This document shows, piece after piece, positions 6,079-14,367 of a stretch of 35,941 nt of DNA (positions are counted from its first letter, which is position 1; the number at the start of each line of letters is the position of its first letter). The notes under the pieces were generated by a model that saw nothing but the letters and a program-made list of their open reading frames with translations, made no database searches and was not told where the DNA came from. This DNA is from a virus. The stretch spans positions 1-35,941 of IMG/VR virus record IMGVR_UViG_3300044730_000449; one strand, 5' to 3'. A program made the translations under genes and the position numbers.

Positions 6079-6543
6079 ATGGCTACATTGCAGCAAGTTG
6101 CTGCCCACTTGGGGGTCTCGACGAAGACCGTCCAAGACCTGTTGGCTAATGGCGTGATCGAAAAACAGGGTAAGGGCGAGTACGATCTTGACGTGTGTCT
6201 AAGGGGTTACATCTCACGGCTTCGGGAGATGGCAGCATCCCGCGTTGGCAATGGCGATCTGAACCTAACAGATGAGCGCGCCCGGCTTGCCAAGGAGCAG
6301 GCCGACGCGAAGGAGATGGAAAACGCGATCACGCGGGGCGAATTGGTGTATATTGAGGACGTGGCGAAGCGGGTCGAGGTCGCATTGTCCAATGTGAAGA
6401 CCAAGTTGCTGGCTGTGCCAACCAAGGTCGCGCCGGAAGCGGCGGCGGCTGATGACGCGAAGGAAGTGCAGGCTCTGATAGAGCGACATATCATTGAGGC
6501 TTTAAATGAACTCGCAGGAATCAACGAGGCAAGCGCAGGCTGA
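6079..6543 (+). CDS. terS: Terminase small subunit (Nu1/gp1-like)
   Basis: The small terminase recognises phage DNA and recruits the large subunit. The N-terminus is a helix-turn-helix (ATLQQVAAHLGVSTKTVQDL, residues 2-21), as in lambda Nu1. A charged coiled-coil oligomerisation region follows (about 55-100), then a C-terminal helix (VQALIERHIIEALNELAG). I chose the ATG at 6079 because it has a GAGAGGAAC site; the in-frame upstream ATG at 6040 has none. The gene overlaps the large terminase by 38 bases. Order and size (154 aa) fit the family. Confidence 0.85.
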   Translation: MATLQQVAAHLGVSTKTVQDLLANGVIEKQGKGEYDLDVCLRGYISRLREMAASRVGNGDLNLTDERARLAKEQADAKEMENAITRGELVYIEDVAKRVEVALSNVKTKLLAVPTKVAPEAAAADDAKEVQALIERHIIEALNELAGINEASAG

Positions 6544-8356
6544 CAAGCTGGAAGCCCGGCTCGTTGAGGCTGTGTCGGTGGCAATGAAGCCGCCGCCGAA
6601 GCTGACGGTGAGCGAGTGGGCCGACACTTTCAGGGTCTTGTCGAGCGAGAGTTCGGCAGAGCCTGGCAAGTGGTCAACATCGCGGGCCGAATATCAGCGC
6701 GGAATGATGGACGCAGTGTCTGATCCCGACATTGAGACTGTCGTTTTGATGACATGCGCGCAGGTCGGCAAGACCGAGCTTATCAACAACGTCGTCGGCT
6801 ATCACATCCATCAAGACCCTGCCCCGATGCTTGTGGTCCAGCCGACACTGGAGATGGCGCAGACATGGTCAAAGGACCGTCTGGCCCCGTGCCTGCGCGA
6901 TACACCTGTTTTGAGCAACAAGGTCAAAGACCCTCGGTCGAGGGACAGCGGAAACACGACCCTGCACAAGACATTCGCTGGCGGCCATGTAACTGCCTGC
7001 GGGGCGAACAGCCCAGCCAGCTTGGCATCTCGCCCGTGCCGGGTGATCCTATGCGACGAGGTTGACCGCTATCCGATCAGCGCAGGCACCGAGGGCGATC
7101 CCGTCTCGCTGGCCAAAAAGCGATCCAGCACGTTCTGGAACCGCAAGATCATCCTGGTCAGCACGCCGACCGACAAGGGCGCGAGCCGGATCGAAGCAGC
7201 CTACTCAGAGAGCGATCAGCGCAAGTTTTTCGTGCCTTGTGGGGATTGCGGAGAAACGCAGGTGCTAAAGTGGGGGCAGGTCCACTGGACGGACAAGAAC
7301 CCGTACTCGGCGGTTTACACCTGTGAGCATTGCGGATCGGCTTGGGATGACGCGGCGAGATTTCGGGCCATCAGGAAGGGCAAGTGGCAGGCCACCGCCG
7401 AGCCGAAGGGCAAGGTCGCTGGCTTTCACATCAATGGCCTGTATAGCCCGTGGACCCCGCTTTATGAGGCCGTCTCGGACTTCATGAACAGCAAGCGTGA
7501 TCCGATGCGCCTGAAGACGTGGATTAACACGTTCTTGGGTGAGACATGGGAGGAGCAGGGCGAGCAGATCGATGAGATGGACCTTATGGATCGGGCCGAG
7601 AACTGGGGAGACCAGTTGCCCGAAGAGGTGCTGCTCCTCACCGCTGGCGTTGACGTGCAAGATGACCGTTTGGAAATAGAGATCGTCGGCTGGGGCCGGG
7701 GTGAGGAAACTTGGTCCATTGCCTATGAGACGATGTACGGCGATCCGTCATCGGCTGAATTGTGGAACCGCCTTGACGTGACATTGGGGCGAAAGTTTGA
7801 CCACCCGAACCTGGGCGAAATGGTGATCCGATCTGTTTGCGTGGACTCTGGCGGTCATTACACCCAGCAGGTCTACAACTATGCGCGCCTGCGGGCTGGC
7901 CGTCGCGTCTTCGCCATCAAAGGTGTCGGCGGCGAGGGCAAACCGATTGTGGGCAGGCCGACGAAGAACAACATCGGCAAGATCAATTTGTTCCCAGTCG
8001 GCACCGACACGGCCAAGGAGATTGTCTACGCCAGGTTGAAGATCAGGGAAGAGGGCGAGGGTTACTGCCACTTCCCAGCAGGCCGCAGCGAGGAGTATTT
8101 CCGCATGCTGACGGCTGAAAAGAAGGTGACGCGGTACTTTAAGGGTAGGCCAAGGACCGAGTGGGCGAAGATCAGGACGCGCAACGAAGCACTCGACTGT
8201 CGTGTCTATGCGACGGCTGCTTTGGCGATTCTGAACCTAAACCTTGAGGCTGTTTACACTCAGGCCCAAAATCGGGTATCATCTGGTGAGCAACCTACGG
8301 CCCCCCGCAAGCCGAAGGTGCCTATGCGGAGCGGTTTTGTCCACGGATACAGGTAA
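6506..8356 (+). CDS. terL: Terminase large subunit, lambda gpA family
   Basis: This is the ATPase-nuclease that packages DNA into proheads. The ATPase domain shows a Walker A-like MTCAQVGKTE (about residues 82-91) and Walker B VILCDEVDRYP (about 179-189). A Cys4 zinc-like insert, CGDC...CEHC, lies near 247-277, typical of GpA proteins. The nuclease domain begins around LTAGVDVQDDRLEIEIVGWG, whose first Asp is the usual metal ligand, and a further acidic site lies near SVCVDSGGH. The 616-residue length is close to lambda gpA (641). Its start overlaps terS and its stop overlaps the next gene (GTAATGG). Confidence 0.97.
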   Translation: MNSQESTRQAQADKLEARLVEAVSVAMKPPPKLTVSEWADTFRVLSSESSAEPGKWSTSRAEYQRGMMDAVSDPDIETVVLMTCAQVGKTELINNVVGYHIHQDPAPMLVVQPTLEMAQTWSKDRLAPCLRDTPVLSNKVKDPRSRDSGNTTLHKTFAGGHVTACGANSPASLASRPCRVILCDEVDRYPISAGTEGDPVSLAKKRSSTFWNRKIILVSTPTDKGASRIEAAYSESDQRKFFVPCGDCGETQVLKWGQVHWTDKNPYSAVYTCEHCGSAWDDAARFRAIRKGKWQATAEPKGKVAGFHINGLYSPWTPLYEAVSDFMNSKRDPMRLKTWINTFLGETWEEQGEQIDEMDLMDRAENWGDQLPEEVLLLTAGVDVQDDRLEIEIVGWGRGEETWSIAYETMYGDPSSAELWNRLDVTLGRKFDHPNLGEMVIRSVCVDSGGHYTQQVYNYARLRAGRRVFAIKGVGGEGKPIVGRPTKNNIGKINLFPVGTDTAKEIVYARLKIREEGEGYCHFPAGRSEEYFRMLTAEKKVTRYFKGRPRTEWAKIRTRNEALDCRVYATAALAILNLNLEAVYTQAQNRVSSGEQPTAPRKPKVPMRSGFVHGYR

Positions 8357-8943
8357 TGGCCAATCTTTTTGACGCTGCCAATGCGCCAGAGGGCGAACCG
8401 CTTGAGATCGTCGTAGGCGATTTCGTTCAGTGGAAGCGTTCTGATCTCGTTCAGGACTATCCACTGGCGTCTTATAGCGCGCAGTATGTTGCTCGGATCA
8501 CGGGCGGCGGCAATACGGAAGTCTTGATCTCGGCCACCGAGACAGGCGGTACATATCTGTTCACAGCAACGAGCGCGACGACATCCAACTTCGAGCCTGG
8601 TTATTACCACTGGCAGCTTGAGGTGATCCAGACATCAAGCGGGAACCGTGTGGTGGTGGATCGTGGTGAGTTCACCGCGCTCGCCGATCTGGACGTGAAC
8701 GGTGCCGATCCTCGCAGCCACGCTCAGATCATGATCGACAAGATTGAGTCGATTCTGCAAGGCAAGGCTGACAGCGATGTCGGCAGCTACTCCATCGCTG
8801 GCCGCTCTCTGACGAAGATGAGCTTTGCTGAGTTGATGACGGCACGGGACCAATACAAGGCCGAGTTCCAGCAGGAGGTCGTCAAAGACCGAGCGCGGCG
8901 CGGTAAGCCCACAGGAAGCACTATCAAAGTGAGGTTCGGCTGA
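8356..8943 (+). CDS. Putative head-completion protein with gpW-like C-terminus (195 aa)
   Basis: It lies exactly between the large terminase and the portal, where lambda carries W. The first 110 residues look like a beta-sandwich (VGDFVQWKRSDL, GYYHWQLEVIQTSSGN, VVVDRGEFTAL). The C-terminal 70 residues (SYSIAGRSLTKMSFAELMTA) resemble gpW's short hairpin followed by two helices. The protein is nearly three times the length of gpW (68 aa), so it would be a beta domain joined to a gpW-like module. Start and stop overlap both neighbours. The gene is certain; the role is inferred from position and the C-terminal pattern. Confidence 0.7.
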   Translation: MANLFDAANAPEGEPLEIVVGDFVQWKRSDLVQDYPLASYSAQYVARITGGGNTEVLISATETGGTYLFTATSATTSNFEPGYYHWQLEVIQTSSGNRVVVDRGEFTALADLDVNGADPRSHAQIMIDKIESILQGKADSDVGSYSIAGRSLTKMSFAELMTARDQYKAEFQQEVVKDRARRGKPTGSTIKVRFG

Positions 8944-10409
8944 TGGGCCTTTTCGACATCTTCAAGCGCCAGAAGAAGGCGACCGGGAAGCGTGATTATC
9001 TGGCCGCCTCAAAGGGTCGCCTGTACATGGACTTCAAGGGCAGCAACAAGTCTGCCGACGCCGAGATTCGTTGGGTGCTGCGTGATCTACGCAACCGCGC
9101 CCGCGATCTGGAGCGCAACAACGAATATGCCCGCCGCTATCTGCAACTCATCCAGACCAACGTGGTCGGTGAGAACGGGTTCCGCCTTCAGTTAAAGGGC
9201 CGCAATGTCGATGGCTCTATCGACATGGCTGGCAACAACATCATTGAGGCTGCTTGGGCAGAGTTCTCGCGCCTCGGCGGCCCGACCGTTGACGGCAAGA
9301 TGTCGATGGCCGACTTGTCCAATGCCGTTGTTCGCGGTGTGAAGCGCGATGGCGAGGTCTTCCTGCACATCGTCCGCAGGAATTATCTGCGTCACGGGAT
9401 CGGCGTTCAGATCATTGAGCCTGACCGGGTTGATGAGCAGATGAACGAGACCCTGCGCGACGGCAATCAGGTCCGCATGGGTGTCGAGTTGGATTCGGTC
9501 ACACGCCGGGTCTCTGCTTATCACGTTCTGGCGAACAACCCCGGTGATTACGACTACACCACGACCACGACAGGTCTCTATCGCCAGCGCATCCCGGCAA
9601 ATCAGATCATCCACATTTATGTGCAGGAGCGCGCAGATCAGACGCGTGGCATTCCTGAGCTTGTGACGGCCATGCCAGCGTTGAAAATGCTGCACGGCTA
9701 TCGGGAGGCCGAGTTGACGGCTGCCCGCGTCGGCGCGTCCAAAATGGGTTTCTTCACCTCTCCAGCAGGTGATGGCTTCACGGCTGACGGTTTCGAAGAC
9801 ACTTTCACGCCGATGTATGATGCCGAGCCTGGCACGTTCCACCAGCTTCCGGCTGGCGTTGACTTCAAGGCGTTTGACCCGAACCACCCGACATCGGCCT
9901 TTGCCGAGTTCGAGAAGGCAATCCTGCGCGGCATCGCTGGCGGTCTAGGCGTGAGCTATACGGCTTTGGCCAATGACCTAGAAGGCACATCCTATTCGTC
10001 GATCCGGCAGGGTGCCTTGGAAGAGCGAGACTTCTACAAGACCCAGCAGCGGTTCTTCATCGAACACTTTATCGATCCGTTGTTCCGCATCTGGATGGCC
10101 CATGTGATGGACTTCGCGCTGATCCCGATCAACGGGCCGGGCAAGTTCGACAAATTCTCGGCTGGCATCTCTTGGCGTGCGCGTGGCTTCCAGTGGGTTG
10201 ACCCGCTGAAGGAGATCAATGCGGCTGTCGTGGGCTTGCAGAACGGTATCATCAGCCACACCGACATTGCTGCCACCTATGGCCGCGATGCTGAGGAGAC
10301 CTTCGCGCAGATTGAGCGCGACAAAGAAATGGCCAAGCAGTTCGGCCTGGCGATGGCTTATGAGCCATTCGGGTCGAAGCTGCCTGTCGAAGCCCAGGTG
10401 GAGGAATAA
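8943..10409 (+). CDS. Portal protein, lambda gpB family
   Basis: The portal is the dodecameric ring at the capsid vertex through which DNA enters and leaves. The 488-residue length and the N-terminal pattern (AEIRWVLRDLRNRARDLERN then NEYARRYLQLIQTNVVGENG) are typical of the lambda-type portal family. Family landmarks include IEPDRVDEQMN, a RIPANQIIHIYVQERADQTR loop, RGIPELVTAMPAL and GVSYTALANDLEGTSYSSIR. It overlaps the preceding gene (GCTGATGGG) and is two bases from the next ORF. Confidence 0.96.
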   Translation: MGLFDIFKRQKKATGKRDYLAASKGRLYMDFKGSNKSADAEIRWVLRDLRNRARDLERNNEYARRYLQLIQTNVVGENGFRLQLKGRNVDGSIDMAGNNIIEAAWAEFSRLGGPTVDGKMSMADLSNAVVRGVKRDGEVFLHIVRRNYLRHGIGVQIIEPDRVDEQMNETLRDGNQVRMGVELDSVTRRVSAYHVLANNPGDYDYTTTTTGLYRQRIPANQIIHIYVQERADQTRGIPELVTAMPALKMLHGYREAELTAARVGASKMGFFTSPAGDGFTADGFEDTFTPMYDAEPGTFHQLPAGVDFKAFDPNHPTSAFAEFEKAILRGIAGGLGVSYTALANDLEGTSYSSIRQGALEERDFYKTQQRFFIEHFIDPLFRIWMAHVMDFALIPINGPGKFDKFSAGISWRARGFQWVDPLKEINAAVVGLQNGIISHTDIAATYGRDAEETFAQIERDKEMAKQFGLAMAYEPFGSKLPVEAQVEE

Positions 10410-10411
10410 TC

Positions 10412-12910
10412 ATGTCCTATGAGCCGACCGGGGAGATGAAAAAAGAAGCCCAGCGCGGCCTTGATTGGCGGCGTGAGTTCGGGCGCGGTGGCACCGAGGT
10501 CGGCATTGCCCGCGCCCGTGACATCGTGAACGGCAAAGAGCTTTCCGACAGCACCGTCAAGCGCATGAAGAGCTTCTTCGCCCGCCATGAGGTGGACAAG
10601 GAGGCCGAGGGTTTCCGTCCTGGTGAAGATGGTTATCCGTCGAATGGCCGGATCGCTTGGGCGCTCTGGGGCGGAGATGCAGGCAAATCCTGGGCCGACG
10701 AGATCGTCGAAGACATGGACGACGAAGACGACATGGACATGGACGAAGAGGATGATCGCGCCCGCGCCGCTGGTGAGCGCCCTTACGCGAATGAGCATGC
10801 TGCCCGCATTCACGATCCTCGGAAGTACGACAGCTTCCGCCGTCGCAACAATGGCGGTGGCCGTGGCGTTGACTACATCTTCGGCATCAAGGACGACACC
10901 AGCGAGATTCAGGCGATCCGCTTCCGCACCCAATTCTTCACTGTGGCAGAAGCGCGGGCATGGCTAAAGCGCAATAACTTCGAGCCGATCCAGTTTGAGC
11001 CTGCCACCGAGGATGCGCGCTCTATGCAAGATGGGGGTGAGTTTGATATGATCGCCCGTGAAATGGAGGACGCAGCGATGTCTGAAGAAGAACACATCGA
11101 AGAGACCGAGGCCCAAGACGATGATCTTGAGCTTCAGGCCGAGCGTTATTCGCGTGACGGGATCGAAACCCGTGCGATGGCATTTGAAGACAAGGTGATC
11201 GATAAGGACGCCCGTCGTGTCAAGATTGCCGTATCGTCGGAGGAGCCTGTTGAGCGGTCCTTCGGCATTGAAATTCTCGACCACAAGCCCGGCAGCATCG
11301 ATCTGTCGTTCTTGAATTCTGGCCGAGCGCCCCTTCTGCTGGATCACGATCCGACCAAGCAGATCGGCGTTGTGGAATCGGTTGCCTTGGATGGCTCGGC
11401 ACGGCGTCTCCGTGCGACTGTTCGTTTCGGAAGAAACGGGCTTGCCAAAGAGGTTTTCGATGACGTTGACGATGGCATCCGAGCCAACATCTCGGTCGGC
11501 TATCAGATCAACAAACTGGACAAGGAGGGCAAGGAAACGTACCGAGCCACTTCTTGGATGCCTATGGAAGTTTCCATCGTTTCTATCCCTGCTGACCGGA
11601 CAGTCGGCGTTGGTAGATCGGCGGCTGACGACCTGACCACCTCTATCCCTGCAACCCCTATCAAGGAGGCCAAAATGGCTGAATTTGATCTGGACGCGGT
11701 CAAGGCCGAAGCTGCCCGTGCCGCTGCCAAAGATGCCGCTGAGATGATCCGTCTCGGCGCATCGCACAACAAGCGTGATCTGGCTGACAAAGCCATTGCT
11801 GCTGGCCGTTCTCTCGCGGAATTCCGTGGCGAACTGCTTGAAGCAATCGGCAACAAGCCTCTGGAAACGGCCAACATCGGCCTGACCCAGAAAGAGGTCC
11901 GCAAGTTCTCGCTCATGGCTGCGATCCGCGCTATGGCGAACCCGACCGACTTCCGCGCTCAGGAAGAAGCCCGCTTCGAATTCGAAGCCTCGGCTGCTGC
12001 ACAGCGTGCTGCTGGCGTCGATGCCAAGGGTCTGATGATCCCCGGCGACGTTCTGCGCTCGTGGGCAAAGCGTGACCTGAACACCACTGACGACTCCAGC
12101 GTGATCGCGCAGGACTTCCGTGGCGGTGACTTCATCGACGTTCTGCGTAACGCTTCGTCTGTGATGCAGGCTGGCGCGACCATGCTGACGGGCCTCAAGG
12201 GCAACGTGGCCATTCCGAAGAAAGCTACCGCCTCGGCGGCTGGCTGGATTTCGACGGAAGGCGGCGCTGCGTCTGAGTCGGAGCCGACCTTCGGTCAGGT
12301 CACCATGACCCCGAAGACCCTCGGTGCCTTCACCGACATCACCCGTCTGATGATGATGCAGTCCTCGCCCGATATCGAAGCTCTGGTTCGTGACGACCTG
12401 TCGCGTGCCATCGCTCTCGCCATCGACCTCGGCGGCCTGCAAGGTTCGGGTTCCTCGGGCCAGCCCACTGGTGTGAAGAACACCTCGGGCGTCAACAAGC
12501 CGACCTCGTTTGCTGCGGCCACCCCGACTTTCGCTGAAGTCGTGGCTCTGGAAACCGCTGTGGCCGAGGACAACGCTCTGCTGGGCAACCTCGCCTACAT
12601 TCTGCCTGCCAGCATGTACGGCGCGCTGAAGACCACTGCCAAGGCTTCCGGCCAAGGCCTCTTCGTGGTCGAGCAGCCCGGCAACACGATCAACGGCTAC
12701 CGCGCCATCGTGTCGAACCAGGTCACCTCGGGCGACCTGTTCTTCGGCAACTTCGCGGACCTGCTGATCGGCATGTACGGCGGCCTGGACATCCTGGTCG
12801 ATCCCTACACTTCGTCCAACACTGGCACCGTGCGTATCCGCGCACTCCAGACGGTCGATGTGGCGGTTCGTCACGCTGTGTCCTTCGCCTACAACAACGA
12901 CGGCGTCTAA
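10412..12910 (+). CDS. Fused prohead protease and HK97-fold major capsid protein (832 aa)
   Basis: One frame holds four parts. Residues 1-90 form a small domain (DWRREFGRGGTEVG, IAWALWGGDAGKSW) often seen in front of phage proteases. After an Asp/Glu/Met linker comes a second small domain (AARIHDPRKYDSFR, FTVAEARAWLKRNNFEP; about 120-205). Residues 225-415 are an HK97/U35-type prohead protease with H312 in APLLLDHD and S361 in RANISVGYQI as likely catalytic residues. Residues 422-832 are an HK97-fold capsid protein (GLMIPGDVLRSW, GAFTDITRLMMMQSSPDIEA, GYRAIVSNQV). Two in-frame ATGs with strong ribosome sites, at 11078 and 11675, sit at the protease and capsid boundaries, so separate shorter products are likely. 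Confidence 0.93.
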   Translation: MSYEPTGEMKKEAQRGLDWRREFGRGGTEVGIARARDIVNGKELSDSTVKRMKSFFARHEVDKEAEGFRPGEDGYPSNGRIAWALWGGDAGKSWADEIVEDMDDEDDMDMDEEDDRARAAGERPYANEHAARIHDPRKYDSFRRRNNGGGRGVDYIFGIKDDTSEIQAIRFRTQFFTVAEARAWLKRNNFEPIQFEPATEDARSMQDGGEFDMIAREMEDAAMSEEEHIEETEAQDDDLELQAERYSRDGIETRAMAFEDKVIDKDARRVKIAVSSEEPVERSFGIEILDHKPGSIDLSFLNSGRAPLLLDHDPTKQIGVVESVALDGSARRLRATVRFGRNGLAKEVFDDVDDGIRANISVGYQINKLDKEGKETYRATSWMPMEVSIVSIPADRTVGVGRSAADDLTTSIPATPIKEAKMAEFDLDAVKAEAARAAAKDAAEMIRLGASHNKRDLADKAIAAGRSLAEFRGELLEAIGNKPLETANIGLTQKEVRKFSLMAAIRAMANPTDFRAQEEARFEFEASAAAQRAAGVDAKGLMIPGDVLRSWAKRDLNTTDDSSVIAQDFRGGDFIDVLRNASSVMQAGATMLTGLKGNVAIPKKATASAAGWISTEGGAASESEPTFGQVTMTPKTLGAFTDITRLMMMQSSPDIEALVRDDLSRAIALAIDLGGLQGSGSSGQPTGVKNTSGVNKPTSFAAATPTFAEVVALETAVAEDNALLGNLAYILPASMYGALKTTAKASGQGLFVVEQPGNTINGYRAIVSNQVTSGDLFFGNFADLLIGMYGGLDILVDPYTSSNTGTVRIRALQTVDVAVRHAVSFAYNNDGV
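11065..11080 (+). promoter_or_regulatory. Internal ribosome site and start for the protease part
   Basis: GGAGGA (11065-11070) lies 7 bases before an in-frame ATG (11078, codon 223). The codons after it (MSEEEHIEETEAQ) look like an independent protein start. It would yield a 610-residue protease-capsid product without the N-terminal domains. Confidence 0.5.
11663..11677 (+). promoter_or_regulatory. Internal ribosome site and start for the capsid part
   Basis: AAGGAGGC (11663-11670) lies 4 bases before an in-frame ATG (11675, codon 422), exactly at the domain boundary. It would yield a 411-residue capsid protein (MAEFDLDAVKAEAAR...), a normal length for this family. Confidence 0.75.
11675..12910 (+). 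CDS. Major capsid protein, likely separately translated (411 aa)
   Basis: This is the in-frame 3' part of the 832-codon ORF, read from the internal ATG. The HK97-fold capsid forms the icosahedral shell. A 110-residue helical N-terminal stretch (AEAARAAAKDAAEMIRLGAS, then NKRDLADKAIAAG) resembles the scaffolding delta domain removed by the prohead protease; the fold proper starts near GLMIPGDVLRSW. Independent translation would supply capsid in excess over protease, which a single fused product cannot do. Nested translation is inferred from the ribosome site. Confidence 0.75.
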   Translation: MAEFDLDAVKAEAARAAAKDAAEMIRLGASHNKRDLADKAIAAGRSLAEFRGELLEAIGNKPLETANIGLTQKEVRKFSLMAAIRAMANPTDFRAQEEARFEFEASAAAQRAAGVDAKGLMIPGDVLRSWAKRDLNTTDDSSVIAQDFRGGDFIDVLRNASSVMQAGATMLTGLKGNVAIPKKATASAAGWISTEGGAASESEPTFGQVTMTPKTLGAFTDITRLMMMQSSPDIEALVRDDLSRAIALAIDLGGLQGSGSSGQPTGVKNTSGVNKPTSFAAATPTFAEVVALETAVAEDNALLGNLAYILPASMYGALKTTAKASGQGLFVVEQPGNTINGYRAIVSNQVTSGDLFFGNFADLLIGMYGGLDILVDPYTSSNTGTVRIRALQTVDVAVRHAVSFAYNNDGV

Positions 12911-12927
12911 TGACACTGAAATGGAAT

Positions 12928-12949
12928 GGGGGCGGTTTCGACCGCCCCC
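12928..12949 (+). promoter_or_regulatory. Perfect hairpin with TTCG tetraloop after the capsid gene
   Basis: GGGGGCGGT (12928-12936) and ACCGCCCCC (12941-12949) form a 9-bp perfect stem closed by TTCG. No T run follows, so it is not a standard terminator. It may protect or process the 3' end of capsid mRNA, or partly attenuate transcription into the tail genes. Confidence 0.7.
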
Positions 12950-12969
12950 AGCCTCAAAAGGAGGTTAAA

Positions 12970-13188
12970 ATGGCAAACTACCTGATCCTCAAATCCTGCG
13001 TTGCAGGCGGCGTTGGTCGCAGCGCTGGCGAGATTGTCGAACTGTCCGAGCAAGAGGGAAAATCTTTGGCTTCGATGGGCCGAGTTCAGGTTGCCCCAGA
13101 GCGTGCGGCCCCTGCCGTCTCTGACCGCAGCGTTGGCCTTGAGGCCAGCAATCTGCCTAAACTTTCCAAGCGGGCCAAGAAGGATTAA
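12970..13188 (+). CDS. Small head-region protein (72 aa)
   Basis: I chose the ATG at 12970 because AAAAGGAGG ends 5 bases upstream; the in-frame ATG at 12910 would place the hairpin inside the coding region. The product begins MANYLILKSCVAGGVGRSAG, has a short beta-rich N-terminal half (EIVELSEQEGKSLASMGRVQ) and a basic tail (KLSKRAKKD). Small proteins of this type often follow the capsid gene in lambda-like phages, in the place of gpFI. Whether it is a decoration, head-completion or chaperone protein cannot be told from the sequence. Confidence 0.75.
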   Translation: MANYLILKSCVAGGVGRSAGEIVELSEQEGKSLASMGRVQVAPERAAPAVSDRSVGLEASNLPKLSKRAKKD

Positions 13189-13190
13189 TC

Positions 13191-13505
13191 ATGGCCCTGC
13201 CATTCGCCACTGATCTGCTGACCCTGTTCAACGCCAACGAATTCGCTACGCTGGTGACGTACAAGCGCCGTGGCGCTTTGGGTGAAAGCACGTTCAATGG
13301 CATCTTCGACAATGAGACTGTTCCTGTTGACGCTGGAGGCTTTGTCTCGGTGCATCAGGAGCAGCCTCGTTTGACTTGCCGCACGATTGATGTCCCAAAT
13401 ATCGCTGAAGAGGATCAAGTGATTGTGTCTTCGGTGACATACACTGTTCGCGCTTGGATTCATGATGGAACTGGCGTGACGGTCTTGCAGTTGGAGCGCA
13501 AGTGA
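13191..13505 (+). CDS. Head-tail joining protein (gpFII-like)
   Basis: The product has 104 residues and a beta-rich pattern (TYKRRGALGESTFNGIFDNE, AEEDQVIVSSVTYTVRAWIH, VTVLQLERK). The length, the closing 'HDGTGVTVLQLER' strand and the place two genes after the capsid fit the lambda FII / HK97 head-tail adaptor family, which seals the connector and binds the tail. It starts two bases after the preceding stop and its own stop overlaps the next ATG. Confidence 0.75.
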   Translation: MALPFATDLLTLFNANEFATLVTYKRRGALGESTFNGIFDNETVPVDAGGFVSVHQEQPRLTCRTIDVPNIAEEDQVIVSSVTYTVRAWIHDGTGVTVLQLERK

Positions 13506-13960
13506 TGGCTCATGTTCGTCAGCAGGTCAGGGACGCTTTCGTAACTGCGCTGAAGGCTGGTGTGACGCTCGTGACAAAGCGCGTTTACGCCACGCGGGTC
13601 TATCCGTTGACGCAGGCTAAATTGCCAGCCATCACGGTCACTGCTGGTGCCGAGACATCCGGCCTGATGACGATGGGCGCGACGATGGGCGTCAAGTCGC
13701 TTGATCGCACAGTCGAGATCACGGTTTCGATCTATGAAAATGCCACTGCTTCGCTCGACAGCACGATTGATGCTATCGCGGTGCAGGTTGAAGAGGCCAT
13801 CGGCGCGGACTTCACGCTAGGTGGCATTGCGAAGGAATCGGTGCTAACATCGACGAGCATCGACTTTTCTGGTGAGACTGAACAGCCTGTTGGCATCGCA
13901 ACGATGACTTTTGCTGTAAGGTATGTCACCAGTCTAACTGATGTCGAAACAGCCAAATAA
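13505..13960 (+). CDS. Tail terminator/completion protein (gpU-like)
   Basis: This 151-residue protein lies between the head-tail joining and tail tube genes, as U does in lambda. Its N-terminal helix (HVRQQVRDAFVTALKAG) is followed by strands and the characteristic LPAITVTAGAE segment and VEITVSIYENATASLDSTID, as in tail terminators that cap the tube at its head-proximal end. An in-frame GTG at 13502 is an alternative start, but the ATG at 13505 overlaps the previous stop and is preferred. Confidence 0.78.
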   Translation: MAHVRQQVRDAFVTALKAGVTLVTKRVYATRVYPLTQAKLPAITVTAGAETSGLMTMGATMGVKSLDRTVEITVSIYENATASLDSTIDAIAVQVEEAIGADFTLGGIAKESVLTSTSIDFSGETEQPVGIATMTFAVRYVTSLTDVETAK

Positions 13961-13974
13961 AGGAGGCTCCTGCT

Positions 13975-14367
13975 ATGGCTACGCACGCTGGCAGCGAAGG
14001 CACCGTCAAAGTCGGAGCCAACGCAATCGCTGAAATTCGGTCGTATTCGATTGAAGAATCGGCTGACACCCTTGAAGACACCTCTATGGGTGATGTTGCG
14101 CGGACCTACAAGTCTTCGCTCACCACCTACACCGGGACGATTGACGTTCTGTGGGACGAGACCGATACCACGGGCCAGGGCGCTCTGACCATCGGTGCAT
14201 CCGTTACGCTGAACCTCTATCCCGAGGGTTCTACCACTGGTGACGTGTACTACACTGGCACCGCCATTGTGACTGGTCGCTCGATTTCGGCGTCTTATGA
14301 CGGCCTGGTTGAGATGTCGATCAGCGTGCAAGGCACTGGCGCTCTGACGCAAGCGACGGCTTCCTAA
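13975..14367 (+). CDS. Major tail tube protein (gpV-like)
   Basis: A strong AAAGGAGG site precedes the ATG. The 130-residue protein is rich in beta strands and Thr/Ser (EGTVKVGANAIAEIRSYSIE, TSMGDVARTYKSSLTTYTGT, GRSISASYDGLVEMSISVQG), the usual look of short tail tube proteins that stack in hexameric rings. Its place immediately before the frameshifted chaperone gene is diagnostic in siphophages. No Ig-like extra domain is present. Confidence 0.88.
   Translation: MATHAGSEGTVKVGANAIAEIRSYSIEESADTLEDTSMGDVARTYKSSLTTYTGTIDVLWDETDTTGQGALTIGASVTLNLYPEGSTTGDVYYTGTAIVTGRSISASYDGLVEMSISVQGTGALTQATAS

Noticed and set aside
10964-12916. 650-codon open frame antisense to the capsid gene
   Set aside because: It mirrors the strongly biased codons of the capsid gene. 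The translation has no recognisable pattern and no ribosome site.
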